A DNA stretch of 64,000 bases from Gammaproteobacteria bacterium (GTDB lineage Bacteria; Pseudomonadota; Gammaproteobacteria; Nevskiales; Nevskiaceae), in contig JAHZLQ010000033.1 in the NCBI GenBank assembly GCA_022599775.1, positions 111,776-175,775 on the forward strand, read 5' to 3'. The notes beneath the pieces were generated by a model that was given only the letters and a program-made list of their open reading frames with translations, was not told the DNA's origin and made no database searches. The position numbers and the translations under genes are program-made. Shown here one piece after another: positions 33,672-41,428 of the stretch; position 1 is the stretch's first letter; each line of letters begins with the position of its first letter.

Positions 33672-33930
33672 TTCAAGCTCACGCACTTACGCTGGCGCCA
33701 GGTCACGGGCTCCATGAAGAATTGCGCATAATAGATATTATGTAAAGTGTCAGGCGCCGCTGACGACGCTAAGCGAAATTCGGCAGCAAGAAACTGATGT
33801 CTGCGCATTCCTAATCGCGTCAAATTGATCGAATGACGCTATTGCCGGACGACTGCACCCAAAGTTGCTAAACAAATACAAGCACTTACCGATAATCGTG
33901 ACAAGTTCATCGAGCATGAGTTGAATCTCT
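33672..33930. other. Less GC-rich gap at left edge of accessory islet
   Basis: The base composition falls visibly here (for example ATAATAGATATTATG near 33729) compared with neighbouring genes. It holds the first copy of a 34-bp direct repeat (separate entry) and no gene I can support. Confidence 0.6.
33764..33797. repeat. 34-bp direct repeat, left copy
   Basis: Begins CGACGCTAAGCG and ends GCAAGAAACTGA. A second copy at 35131-35164 matches at 31 of 34 positions by eye. Both copies could be read as TLSEIR(Q/R)QET in one frame, so they may be remnants of the same coding end. The two copies bracket the toxin-antitoxin pair and the coiled-coil frame. Confidence 0.8.
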
Positions 33931-34146
33931 CTACTTAGTCACCTCTCCGCCAACCCGCTCCGCGAGAGCGGCGTCGCGCAGACGCTCGACTTCCAGCTTT
34001 ATTGCTTCTTGAGTCGCCAAAGCGTTGGCTTGCTGATCAACTTTGAGTCGTGCCCCGTCCAGTTCACGTTCGAGACGACTGACCGCCCGTTTTGCCAAAC
34101 TGGCATCCGCCGCCCGTCCATTCTTCTCCTCAACCAAGCGCTCCAT
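33931..34146 (-). CDS. Small charged coiled-coil protein, possible fragment
   Basis: 71 residues from ATG 34146, nearly all helical and highly charged (LERELDGARLKVDQQANAL, KLEVERLRDAALAERV), ending at 33931. The open frame continues about 15 codons upstream of the ATG to a stop at the inverted repeat. It resembles the tail of a longer coiled-coil DNA-binding or plasmid-type protein such as KfrA, but there is not enough to name it. It lies in the accessory islet opposite in direction to the toxin-antitoxin genes. It may be a relic. Confidence 0.35.
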   Translation of the reverse strand: MERLVEEKNGRAADASLAKRAVSRLERELDGARLKVDQQANALATQEAIKLEVERLRDAALAERVGGEVTK

Positions 34147-34195
34147 TAGCCGTTTCTTGGTTGTCCGCTCCGGCCCAACGGCTGCGGTATCGAGC

Positions 34196-34228
34196 TAATG
34201 TCCGCACCTATGTCGGGCGCGGACATTA
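34196..34228. repeat. 10-bp perfect inverted repeat
   Basis: TAATGTCCGC at 34196-34205 pairs exactly with GCGGACATTA at 34219-34228 around a 13-nt loop. There is no T run, so a classical terminator is unlikely. It may be a recombination or transposon-end site or a regulator site between the coiled-coil frame and the toxin-antitoxin operon. Confidence 0.6.
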
Positions 34229-34307
34229 AGCGGCCTGCGCCGATGCGCGCCAGTTCCGCCGCAGGATTTTCACCATCCCTAGTGATAACCTGCCGGGATT
34301 GTGGCAT

Positions 34308-34339
34308 TAGTGCCATAGTGCGCTAGTGCTATAGTGCAT
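34308..34339 (+). promoter_or_regulatory. Four-unit 8-bp operator-like array before antitoxin gene
   Basis: TAGTGC starts at 34308, 34316, 34324 and 34332, an exact 8-bp period with two variable bases per unit. A -10-like TATAGT (34330-34335) overlaps the last unit, with TTAGTG (34307-34312) 17 bp upstream as a weak -35. The antitoxin start at 34359 lies 23 bp beyond the -10. The layout fits cooperative autorepression by the antitoxin or the toxin-antitoxin complex. Confidence 0.7.
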
Positions 34340-34358
34340 TCCACTTATGGAGGCGACG

Positions 34359-34640
34359 ATGCCAGCTCTCACAAGCCAGCCCACTGTAAAAATTGTCGGA
34401 GCCAACGGCACGATTTCCCTCGGCAAGCAGTACGCCGGGCGGCAAGTGCTACTCGAAGAACAGAGCCCCGGTGTCTGGTTGGTACGCACCGCGACGGTCG
34501 TTCCTGACAACGAGCGCTGGCTGCACTACCCGCAAGCCGCTGAGAGCCTGCGTGAGGCGCTGGCCTGGGCGCAGTCTCATCCAGCCAGTGACGCCGGCGG
34601 CGAAACGCTGCTCCAGCACCTGCGCGATGACAGCCGCTGA
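34359..34640 (+). CDS. Putative type II antitoxin, AbrB/MazE-like
   Basis: 93 residues from ATG 34359. I prefer this over ATG 34347 because the GGAGG ribosome site at 34349-34353 lies inside the longer reading and is correctly spaced for 34359. The N-terminal half (TVKIVGANGTISLGKQYAGR) resembles the swapped-hairpin AbrB/SpoVT fold of antitoxins; the C-terminal half (AAESLREALAWAQSHP) is helical and may wrap the toxin. The 3' end overlaps the toxin gene by 14 bases. The upstream 8-bp repeat array supports self-regulation. Confidence 0.7.
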   Translation: MPALTSQPTVKIVGANGTISLGKQYAGRQVLLEEQSPGVWLVRTATVVPDNERWLHYPQAAESLREALAWAQSHPASDAGGETLLQHLRDDSR

Positions 34641-34953
34641 CCGCGACGCCACGGTTCGCTTGGATTTGAACAGTCCCGTGTTCCAACGCGGCCTTTTCGG
34701 ATTGCAGAAAGCGGAGCGCCACGCGGCACTGGACATGCTCGGTAAATTGCGCCAGCTCACGTGGAACCAAGTCTATCGAGACAAGGAGCTGCGTTGGGAG
34801 AAGATTACCAGCGTTGCGCCGCCCGTAGGCATCACCGCGCTCTACAGCCTACGCATTACCCAGGCGCGGCGGGCGGTCGCATATCGCGACGGCGATTTCA
34901 TCCGATTTCTGTCAACCCCGCCGGATCACGACGCTACCTACGGCAAGAAGTAG
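34627..34953 (+). CDS. Putative RelE/ParE-superfamily toxin
   Basis: 108 residues from ATG 34627, overlapping the antitoxin gene by 14 bases. Helical N-terminus (AERHAALDMLGKLRQLTW) and a basic strand-rich C-terminal half (LYSLRITQARRAVAYRDGDFIRFLSTPPDHDATY) fit the RelE/ParE microdomain: basic residues on the central strands and a final aromatic-rich strand. Such toxins cut ribosome-bound mRNA or poison gyrase; I cannot tell which. The last codons are duplicated in tandem just after the stop (see repeat at 34930). Confidence 0.72.
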   Translation: MTAADRDATVRLDLNSPVFQRGLFGLQKAERHAALDMLGKLRQLTWNQVYRDKELRWEKITSVAPPVGITALYSLRITQARRAVAYRDGDFIRFLSTPPDHDATYGKK

Positions 34954-34975
34954 ACGCTACCTACCGCAAGAAGTA
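34930..34975. repeat. 23-bp tandem duplication at toxin stop codon
   Basis: The unit GACGCTACCTAC(G/C)GCAAG followed by AAGTA occurs twice, at 34930-34952 and 34953-34975, differing at one base. The toxin stop codon TAG is created at the junction of the two units; a single unit would end in TAA four bases on. This indicates a recent slippage or end-duplication event. Confidence 0.8.
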
Positions 34976-35286
34976 ATCGGCTCTTGTGCAGTTAGACGCC
35001 ATTGCGCGCTGCGGCACTCCGGAGAACTTCAAAGCCGTCGAGGGTAGCCAGTTCGAATGCCTGCTAACTTCATGATATCTCGAAGATACTGATCGGCCAC
35101 CGAAAGCGTCGCAGCGTTTGCCGACCGAGCCGACGCTCAGCGAAATCCGGCGGCAAGAAACTGAACGTTCAGCAAGTACAGCGCATAGTCCGCCTAGTGA
35201 CTAAGAATGTTGCCATGTCGGAGGCGTTCCAGAAGGTGGGGTCTTTGGGCGAACGCCCGAAGACACGTCGGTAATCACGTAAGATC
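34976..35286. other. Gap at right edge of accessory islet
   Basis: No gene is supported. It holds the right copy of the 34-bp repeat and a moderately AT-rich stretch (TTCATGATATCTCGAAGATA near 35071), and it must include the promoter of the REC-kinase gene at 35287. Confidence 0.5.
35131..35164. repeat. 34-bp direct repeat, right copy
   Basis: Begins CGACGCTCAGCG and ends GCAAGAAACTGA; same orientation as the copy at 33764-33797 with three substitutions. The two copies are 1367 bp apart start to start and enclose the islet. Confidence 0.8.
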
Positions 35287-36414
35287 ATGAAAGCGTTGAC
35301 GCGCGATCCTTTGATGATTCTCGTGGTGGACGATCAGGCCGAAAGCCGGACGATTCTCTCGCGGGTGCTGAGCCGCAACGGCTATCAAGTGAGCACGGCT
35401 GTGCGTGGCGATCACGCGATTTCGGTTGCGGGCACGGTCCGTCCGGCACTGATTCTGCTCGACATGTTTCTTCCGGATATGGACGGAATCGAAACCTGCC
35501 GCCGTCTGCGCAGCATCGCCGAATTGGCCAGTGTGCCCATCATTTTTGTCACTGCCGCGCATGATCGAGGGCTGCTGCTGCGCGCCTACGAATGCGGCGC
35601 GGTGGACTACGTGACCAAACCGTTCGTGATCGGCGAACTGCTGGCGCGGGTTCGAACCCACCTTGAGCTCAAGCAAGCCCGGGACCGGCTTGCGGCGATG
35701 TCGCAGGAGCGAGACGAAATCACGAACATCCTGATTCATGACCTCAAGAATCCCCTGACCAATGTCCTGTTCGCCAACGACTGGCTGCGCAGAAAACTGG
35801 ACGACCCTGCCCAGAGCCACGAACTGATCAACGAATCCGACGCCGCCGTGCGCGAAGCGCTGCGAACCATTGGCCAGTTCCTGGCACGCCGAAGAGCGGC
35901 GATCGATGCCGTCGACGACGGCGCTCTCGAGCAGCTGCAGCTTTCAGCAGTCGTCGAGCCGCTGCTCACGGAGCTTGCAGAACGTGCTCGTCGCAAGGAA
36001 CTTCGTCTGAGCACGAGCGGTGATGTGACGGTCAAGACCGACCGCAGTCGCATCAGTGAGGTGTTCCGCTTGCTGATCGGGCATGCCATCAAGGTGTCGC
36101 ATCCCGGTTGCGAAATTGCCGTCCGATTGGCACTGACCAGCGCCGGAACCGCTCGATGCGCGGTGCTGGACTGTGGTCCCGGATTGACGCCGGCCGAGGA
36201 GCGCCGTCTGTTCCGGCGCTATGCGCGATTTGCGCCGAATGCCGGCAACAGCACGCTCGCCGGGTTCGAGCTCGTCGCCGCCCGCGAACGCGTGGCGCAA
36301 TTGGGCGGCCACTTGTGGTTCGAGCCGAATCACGACAACGGCACCACCTACATTTTCGATTTGCCCTGCGCCCCGGAGCGCGGCGCGGACATCAACAGAA
36401 CCCGCAATCCATGA
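35287..36414 (+). CDS. Receiver-histidine kinase hybrid (REC first)
   Basis: 375 residues. An N-terminal receiver (about 8-125; LILLDMFLPDMDGIETC with the phospho-aspartate, and the lysine of TKPF) is followed by a HisKA-like dimerisation helix with H-box LIHDLKNPLTN and a HATPase domain with DCGPGLTPAEERRLF and GFELVAARERVAQLGG; the first N-box is weak. It has no sensor or membrane segment, so it is probably phosphorylated by another kinase and passes the signal on. It overlaps the NtrC-type regulator by 4 bp, its likely partner. Confidence 0.85.
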   Translation: MKALTRDPLMILVVDDQAESRTILSRVLSRNGYQVSTAVRGDHAISVAGTVRPALILLDMFLPDMDGIETCRRLRSIAELASVPIIFVTAAHDRGLLLRAYECGAVDYVTKPFVIGELLARVRTHLELKQARDRLAAMSQERDEITNILIHDLKNPLTNVLFANDWLRRKLDDPAQSHELINESDAAVREALRTIGQFLARRRAAIDAVDDGALEQLQLSAVVEPLLTELAERARRKELRLSTSGDVTVKTDRSRISEVFRLLIGHAIKVSHPGCEIAVRLALTSAGTARCAVLDCGPGLTPAEERRLFRRYARFAPNAGNSTLAGFELVAARERVAQLGGHLWFEPNHDNGTTYIFDLPCAPERGADINRTRNP

Positions 36415-37781
36415 GTTCCAGTGCTCGAAAGAATCAATCGGAGTTTGAGGGCCGTGTCCTCATCATCGACGACGATACCCCGACGCTGCGGCAATATCGG
36501 CGCGTCATTGAAGCTGAGAAGCTGCTGGTCGATACCACGCAGACGGTCACGGAGGCCGAACACGCCCTCGCCCGCACGGTCTACGATGTGTGCCTGCTCG
36601 ATCTCGACCTTGGAGATAGTTCCGGCTTCGAACTCTTGCCGAAACTGCGCGAGTGGGCGCCGTGGATGCGGGTGATCATGGTCACGGCCACCAATGATGT
36701 CTCCGTGGCGCTCAAGGCGGTGCGATCCGGCGCATCGGACTACCTGCTCAAGCCCTGCTCGCCGGATCAACTCGCCTACGCCGTTTCACGGCAGCTCGAG
36801 TCGCGCCGGGTCGCATTGCGGCTGGAGCAGTTGGAAAGCGACGTCGGCACCTCGCCGCCCGACCTCACCACCCACAGTCGCGCCGTTTCGTCGGCCTATG
36901 CCTTGGCGCACAAGGTCGCGGACGTCGATGCGACCGTGTTGATCCTGGGCGAAAGCGGAACCGGCAAGACCGTGCTGGCCCGGGCCATCCATGAATGGAG
37001 CCCGCGCCGGCACCGCAATTTCGCGACGATCAGCTGCCCTTCCCTGTCGCCCGAATTATTGGCGAGCGAACTGTTCGGCCATGTCCGTGGCGCCTTCACC
37101 GGTGCCACCGAGAATCGCCAGGGCCGCGTGCAGATCGCAGAAGGCGGCACCTTGTTTCTCGATGAGATCGGTGACCTGCCGTTGTCGCTGCAGCCGAAGC
37201 TGTTGCGCTTCCTGCAGGATCAGGAGTACGAGCGTGTCGGCGATCCTCATACGCGCCGTGCCGACGTGCGTGTGATCGGTGCCACCAACCGGGATCTGGC
37301 GGCGATGGTCGCCCAAGGCGAGTTTCGCGAGGATCTCTATTACCGAATCAATGTGATCAATGTTCGCCTGCCGCCGTTGCGGGAGCGGCGAGAGGATATT
37401 GTTCAGATTGGGCAGCGCATCATCCTGGAGCTGTCCAGCCGCTACGGGCGTCCGGCTCGCCGCTTTTCCGACGAGGCCGTGACGCTGCTCAAACAGCATG
37501 ACTGGCCGGGGAATCTGCGCGAGCTGCACAACGCGGTGGAACGCGCCGTCATCGTCGGGGAAGCGGAAGAGCTGCGGCCGGAGGATCTGCCGTTTTCGCG
37601 GTTTTCGCCACCGTCCGGTTCGGTGCCGAATGTGGGCGATCCGGTACGGCTCGACGAACTCGAGCGTGCGCACATCGAGGCGGTGATCGGCACGGCACCA
37701 TCGTTCGAGATCGCCGCACGCCTGCTCGGCATCGACAGCTCGACGCTCTATCGCAAGCGCAAGCAGTACCAGACGGGCTGA
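36411..37781 (+). CDS. NtrC-family sigma-54-dependent response regulator
   Basis: 456 residues. Receiver domain (about 15-130; CLLDLDLGDSSG), AAA+ domain (about 150-385) with Walker A GESGTGKT, the sigma-54-contacting GAFTGA loop, Walker B GGTLFLDEIGDLP and an arginine finger region, and a Fis-type helix-turn-helix (FEIAARLLGIDSSTLYRKRKQ) at the end. AlgB/KinB-type regulators look similar. It starts at ATG 36411 inside the stop of the kinase gene (ATGA). It needs RpoN, a copy of which lies at 51224. Confidence 0.93.
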   Translation: MSSSARKNQSEFEGRVLIIDDDTPTLRQYRRVIEAEKLLVDTTQTVTEAEHALARTVYDVCLLDLDLGDSSGFELLPKLREWAPWMRVIMVTATNDVSVALKAVRSGASDYLLKPCSPDQLAYAVSRQLESRRVALRLEQLESDVGTSPPDLTTHSRAVSSAYALAHKVADVDATVLILGESGTGKTVLARAIHEWSPRRHRNFATISCPSLSPELLASELFGHVRGAFTGATENRQGRVQIAEGGTLFLDEIGDLPLSLQPKLLRFLQDQEYERVGDPHTRRADVRVIGATNRDLAAMVAQGEFREDLYYRINVINVRLPPLRERREDIVQIGQRIILELSSRYGRPARRFSDEAVTLLKQHDWPGNLRELHNAVERAVIVGEAEELRPEDLPFSRFSPPSGSVPNVGDPVRLDELERAHIEAVIGTAPSFEIAARLLGIDSSTLYRKRKQYQTG

Positions 37782-37826
37782 GAGGCGCAGAAAAGCATCA
37801 TCCGGGCTCGGGCCCGCCGATTGCTC

Positions 37827-37844
37827 CCCCGACCGGATTCGGGG
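37827..37844. promoter_or_regulatory. Inverted repeat before phosphoribosyltransferase gene
   Basis: CCCCGA and TCGGGG form perfect 6-bp arms around 6 nt, 25 bp before the start at 37870; a second small hairpin (CGGGC/GCCCG) lies at 37803-37816. Neither has a T run. They could end the NtrC-gene transcript or act as an operator. Confidence 0.4.
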
Positions 37845-37869
37845 TCATATCAACGGAGCCATTCACAAC

Positions 37870-38541
37870 ATGCCTGTGCACGCACTGGAAGTGCCGACGC
37901 CATTGGCGGACCGGCGCTCTGCCGGGAAGCTTCTTGCCGAGGGTTTGGAATCGCTGGCGATCGACTCGCCGGTGGTGATCGGGCTTGCGCGTGGCGGCGT
38001 GCCCGTCGCCTACGAGATCGCGATGTACTGCGGCGCACCCCTGGACGTCCTGCCGGTCTGCCGCATCACCGCGCCGGACAGCACCGTGACCATCGGCGCA
38101 CTGGCCGACGGAGCCGATCCACTATTCGAAATCGACAAGACGCAGGTGAGACGCTTGGGTGTCAGCCAGCAGTGGATCGCCGACCAGGTCGAGCTGCACC
38201 TCGAATCACTGGAGCGTTGTCGTGGACTGTGGCGTGGCACCGGCATCTCCCTGCCGCTGCGCGGCCGGACCCTGATCGTCGTCGATGACAGTCTTGCCAC
38301 GGGATGTACGGCGCGGGCGGCGCTCATGTCACTGGCCCGGCGACAGGCAGAACGTCTCATATTGACCGTTCCGTTCGCGAATCCGGTCGCGCTGGCAGGC
38401 ATCCAGACACTGGCCGACGAAGTGGTCTGCCTGAGCCGCATCGCGGCCAACTGCTCCGCCGGCTATCTGAACGACGGGCCGGTCAGCGACGGCGAAGTCA
38501 GTGAATTGCTGATGCAGGCCGCGGACCGTCCGCAACTATGA
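37870..38541 (+). CDS. Phosphoribosyltransferase-domain protein
   Basis: 223 residues. A type I PRTase core: VVIGLARGGVPVAYEIA at the N-terminus and the PRPP loop VVDDSLATGCTARAAL. Stand-alone proteins of this kind, often annotated as predicted phosphoribosyltransferases and placed in stress-gene clusters, have no proven substrate. It follows the sigma-54 regulator gene by 88 bp and could be one of its targets. Confidence 0.8.
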   Translation: MPVHALEVPTPLADRRSAGKLLAEGLESLAIDSPVVIGLARGGVPVAYEIAMYCGAPLDVLPVCRITAPDSTVTIGALADGADPLFEIDKTQVRRLGVSQQWIADQVELHLESLERCRGLWRGTGISLPLRGRTLIVVDDSLATGCTARAALMSLARRQAERLILTVPFANPVALAGIQTLADEVVCLSRIAANCSAGYLNDGPVSDGEVSELLMQAADRPQL

Positions 38542-38626
38542 ATGAACGGGATTTTGCCGGATCGCGACTCAGTGCTCGTGCAAATCGCAGGAGTCCCAGG
38601 TCCGTCGCGGCGAGCCCTGGCTTGTG

Positions 38627-39561
38627 TCAATTCACTTGCAGGACCAGTTTGCCTTTGATGTGCGTCGACTCAAGCTGACGCTGCGCATTCGCGGCATCGT
38701 CGAGAGAATGCGTGGCGGCGACGTGCACGCGTACGGCACCCGCGTCGACCATGCGTCCAATCCGCGCGAGCTGGCCACCGTCAGGCTTCACGGTATAGCG
38801 CAGTGCACGAACACCCTTGCATTCGGCGGCCTCGGACGAGGGTTCATCGAGGGTCGAAACCAGCACCCCTCCCTCTCGCAGTACATCGAACGATCGCATC
38901 TGGGTCTTGCCACCACCAGGTCGAATACCAAGTCGATGTCGCCAAGCTCCTGCTCGAACTTCTGCCTGCGATAGTCCAGAACAGTCGCAGCGCCGAGTTC
39001 CTTTACGAACGTCTGATCCTCAGCCGAGGCCGTGGCAAAGACCGTCGCGCCCACGTCCTTGGCGAACTGGACCGCGAAGTGTCCGACGCCGCCGCTGGCG
39101 CCGTGAATCAACACGCGTTGAGTCGGACGCAGGTCACCGTGGTCGAACAGGCCTTGCCATGCCGTCAGTCCCGCCAGGGGCAGCGCTGCGGCCTGCGTGT
39201 GACCGACCGACCGCGGCTTGGGCGCCAGTTCGCTGGCCTTGACCAGCGCATATTCGCTGTAGCCGCCGCGTTCCAGCCCCAGCATCGCGAAAACCTCGTC
39301 GCCGACATTGAGCGCCTCAGCGGCCGGCCCGGCACTCACCACCGTTCCGGAAACATCGCGCCCCAGCCCATACGGAAGCATGCTTGGGTCCACCTCGTGG
39401 TACCGACCGTTGCGGATCTTGAAATCGACCGGATTGACACTCGCCGCATGAACTTCGATGACGACGTCGTCATCACCGGCGAGCGGCCGTTCGATGTCGT
39501 CGAAGGACAGCACTTCGGGACCGCCGAACTCGTGAATGCGCACCGACTTCATCTTGCTCAT
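38627..39561 (-). pseudogene. Quinone oxidoreductase (zinc-less MDR family), frameshifted
   Basis: From ATG 39561 (AAGGAG ribosome site) the frame encodes an MDR/quinone-reductase protein: GLGRDVSGTVVSAG, AAALPLAGLTAWQGLFDHG, VLIHGASGGVGHFAVQFAKDVG, up to DIDLVFDLV. At about 38912-38918 the expected DLVGGKTQMRSFDV is broken: GTGGTGGC stands where GTGGGTGGC would keep the frame, a one-base loss. The remaining C-terminus (RSFDVLREGGVLVSTLDEPS to GKLVLQVN) continues in another frame to 38627. The intact paralogue at 43272 confirms the alignment. It is either a real pseudogene or a sequencing error. Confidence 0.85.
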
Positions 39562-39754
39562 CGCATAACTCCTTTGGGGGGATTCGCCGGTATCGGCAAT
39601 GCGCGTTCCCGCCTCGGCCGATCGCAAGCTGAAGCGATCGATTCATGCGAATGCAAGACGCGCTTCTTCAGTATCGATACGACTTCGTCGGCGCCGCAGC
39701 CTGCCGCCAGGCAGGCCGGGCGTCATCCCCTGAGAAAACCCCTGGAGGCCATCA

Positions 39755-40894
39755 ATGAAAGGACTTGTCTACAACGGCCCGCGCGATGTCAGTGTGGAGA
39801 CGGTCGAGGACCCGCGCATCGAACACCCCTGCGACGTGCTGGTGAAACTCACGACCACCAACATCTGCGGCTCGGATCTTCACATGTACGAGGGGCGCAC
39901 GAACATCGAGCCGGGACAGGTGTTCGGCCATGAAAACCTGGGCGAGGTCGTGGCCGTCGGCAAGGCGGTCAGCCGGGTCAAGACCGGAGACGTCGTGTGT
40001 CTGCCGTTCAACATTTCCTGCGGCTTTTGCAAGAACTGCGAACGCGGTCTGACGGCGTTCTGCCTGACGATGAACCCGGGTCGGGCCGGGGCCGCGTACG
40101 GCTACGCCAATATGGGACCTTACCGCGGCGGTCAGGCCGAGCTGCTGCGAGTTCCGTATGGAGACTTCAACTGTCTGGTGCTCCCCGAAGATGCCAAGGA
40201 GAAGGAAGACGATTATGTGATGCTATCCGACATCTTTCCGACCGGTTGGCATGCGACCGAACTCGCTCAGCTTCAACCCGGCGAATCCGTGGTGATTTAC
40301 GGCGCCGGTCCGGTCGGCCTGCTGGCGGCGCATTCGGCCATGCTCAAGAGTGCCGCCAAGGTCATGGTGGTGGATCGCCAGCCCGACCGGCTGGCGCTGG
40401 CCGAATCGATCGGCGCCATCGCCATCGACGACTCCAAGGTCGATCCGGTCGAACGAGTGCTGGACCTGACCAAGGGCGGCGCCGACAAGGGGTGTGAATG
40501 CGTCGGCTGGCAATGCCACGAACCCGAGCACGGCCATGAAGTACCGAACATGACGATGAACAATCTGGTCCAGTCGGTGCGCGCGACCGGCCGGATCGGC
40601 GTCGTTGGTGTGTTCGTTCCGCAGGACCCGAATTCACCCGACGAATTGGCACAGCAGGGCGAACTCGCGTTCGACTTCGGCACGTTTTTCGACAAGGGCC
40701 TGTCGATGGGCAGCGGACAGACCAACGTCAAGGCCTACAACCGACAGCAGTGCGAGTTGATTCACGCCGGCCTCGCCAAGCCCTCATTCATCGTCTCGCA
40801 CCATCTTTCGCTGGACGAGGCGCCGGACGCCTACGCCCACTTCGACCGGCGCGAAGATGGCTGGACCAAGGTATTGCTCAATCCGGCGGCGTGA
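39755..40894 (+). CDS. Zinc alcohol dehydrogenase, glutathione-independent formaldehyde dehydrogenase-like
   Basis: 379 residues. Catalytic zinc site: C38 region ICGSDLHMYEG and FGHENLG; structural zinc loop with four cysteines, CGFCKNCERGLTAFC; Rossmann motif YGAGPVGLLAA. The insertion and the C-terminal DRREDGWTKVLL pattern match the dismutating FDH family (Pseudomonas putida type), which keeps NAD tightly bound and oxidises formaldehyde or other aldehydes. It precedes the DksA-like gene by 63 bp. Confidence 0.88.
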   Translation: MKGLVYNGPRDVSVETVEDPRIEHPCDVLVKLTTTNICGSDLHMYEGRTNIEPGQVFGHENLGEVVAVGKAVSRVKTGDVVCLPFNISCGFCKNCERGLTAFCLTMNPGRAGAAYGYANMGPYRGGQAELLRVPYGDFNCLVLPEDAKEKEDDYVMLSDIFPTGWHATELAQLQPGESVVIYGAGPVGLLAAHSAMLKSAAKVMVVDRQPDRLALAESIGAIAIDDSKVDPVERVLDLTKGGADKGCECVGWQCHEPEHGHEVPNMTMNNLVQSVRATGRIGVVGVFVPQDPNSPDELAQQGELAFDFGTFFDKGLSMGSGQTNVKAYNRQQCELIHAGLAKPSFIVSHHLSLDEAPDAYAHFDRREDGWTKVLLNPAA

Positions 40895-40957
40895 TTCCGG
40901 TCCCAAGCGGCCGTCCGGACATGCGTCCGGGCGGCACGGCTCACCTGGAGAACTTCG

Positions 40958-41350
40958 ATGAGCGATCTTTCCCCCGAGCGCCAGCGGCATTTCCGGGAGC
41001 GCTTGCGGCAGCGGCAGCACGAGCTTGAATCCGACATCAATCGAGAACGGGACAAGCAGGAATCCTGGCAGACCCAGGCGAGCGAGGCGCCCGATCCCGG
41101 CGACGCGTCGGTCGCCGACTTGTCGCAGACACTGGATCAGGCCGAAGTCGGCCGCGACCTGAGCGAACTGCGTGGCGTGATCGCAGCGCTGGGCCGACTG
41201 GAAACCGGTGAATACGGGATCTGCTCCGCCTGCGGCATGCGCATCCGCGACGAGCGACTCGACGCCAAGCCTGCCGCCGAGCGCTGCATCGATTGTCAGC
41301 GACGCCATGAACAGACACACGGCACCGCCCCGCACGAACTGACGCTGTAA
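40958..41350 (+). CDS. DksA/TraR-family C4 zinc-finger protein
   Basis: 130 residues: an N-terminal coiled coil (about 8-75, ERLRQRQHELESDINRERD) and a C-terminal C4 zinc finger with C89, C92, C110 and C113 (GICSACGMRI, RCIDCQ). DksA-like proteins bind the RNA polymerase secondary channel and alter stress transcription. At the coiled-coil tip the DxxDxA motif of true DksA is not obvious, so it is probably a paralogue. It follows the formaldehyde-dehydrogenase-like gene. Confidence 0.85.
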   Translation: MSDLSPERQRHFRERLRQRQHELESDINRERDKQESWQTQASEAPDPGDASVADLSQTLDQAEVGRDLSELRGVIAALGRLETGEYGICSACGMRIRDERLDAKPAAERCIDCQRRHEQTHGTAPHELTL

Positions 41351-41428
41351 GCAGGCCCTGCACGAGCGCCGCGAGCGAAGGCCGGGCGCGTGAGGACGCC
41401 GCGCAGAAACAGGTCGTGCAGCGCTTCC

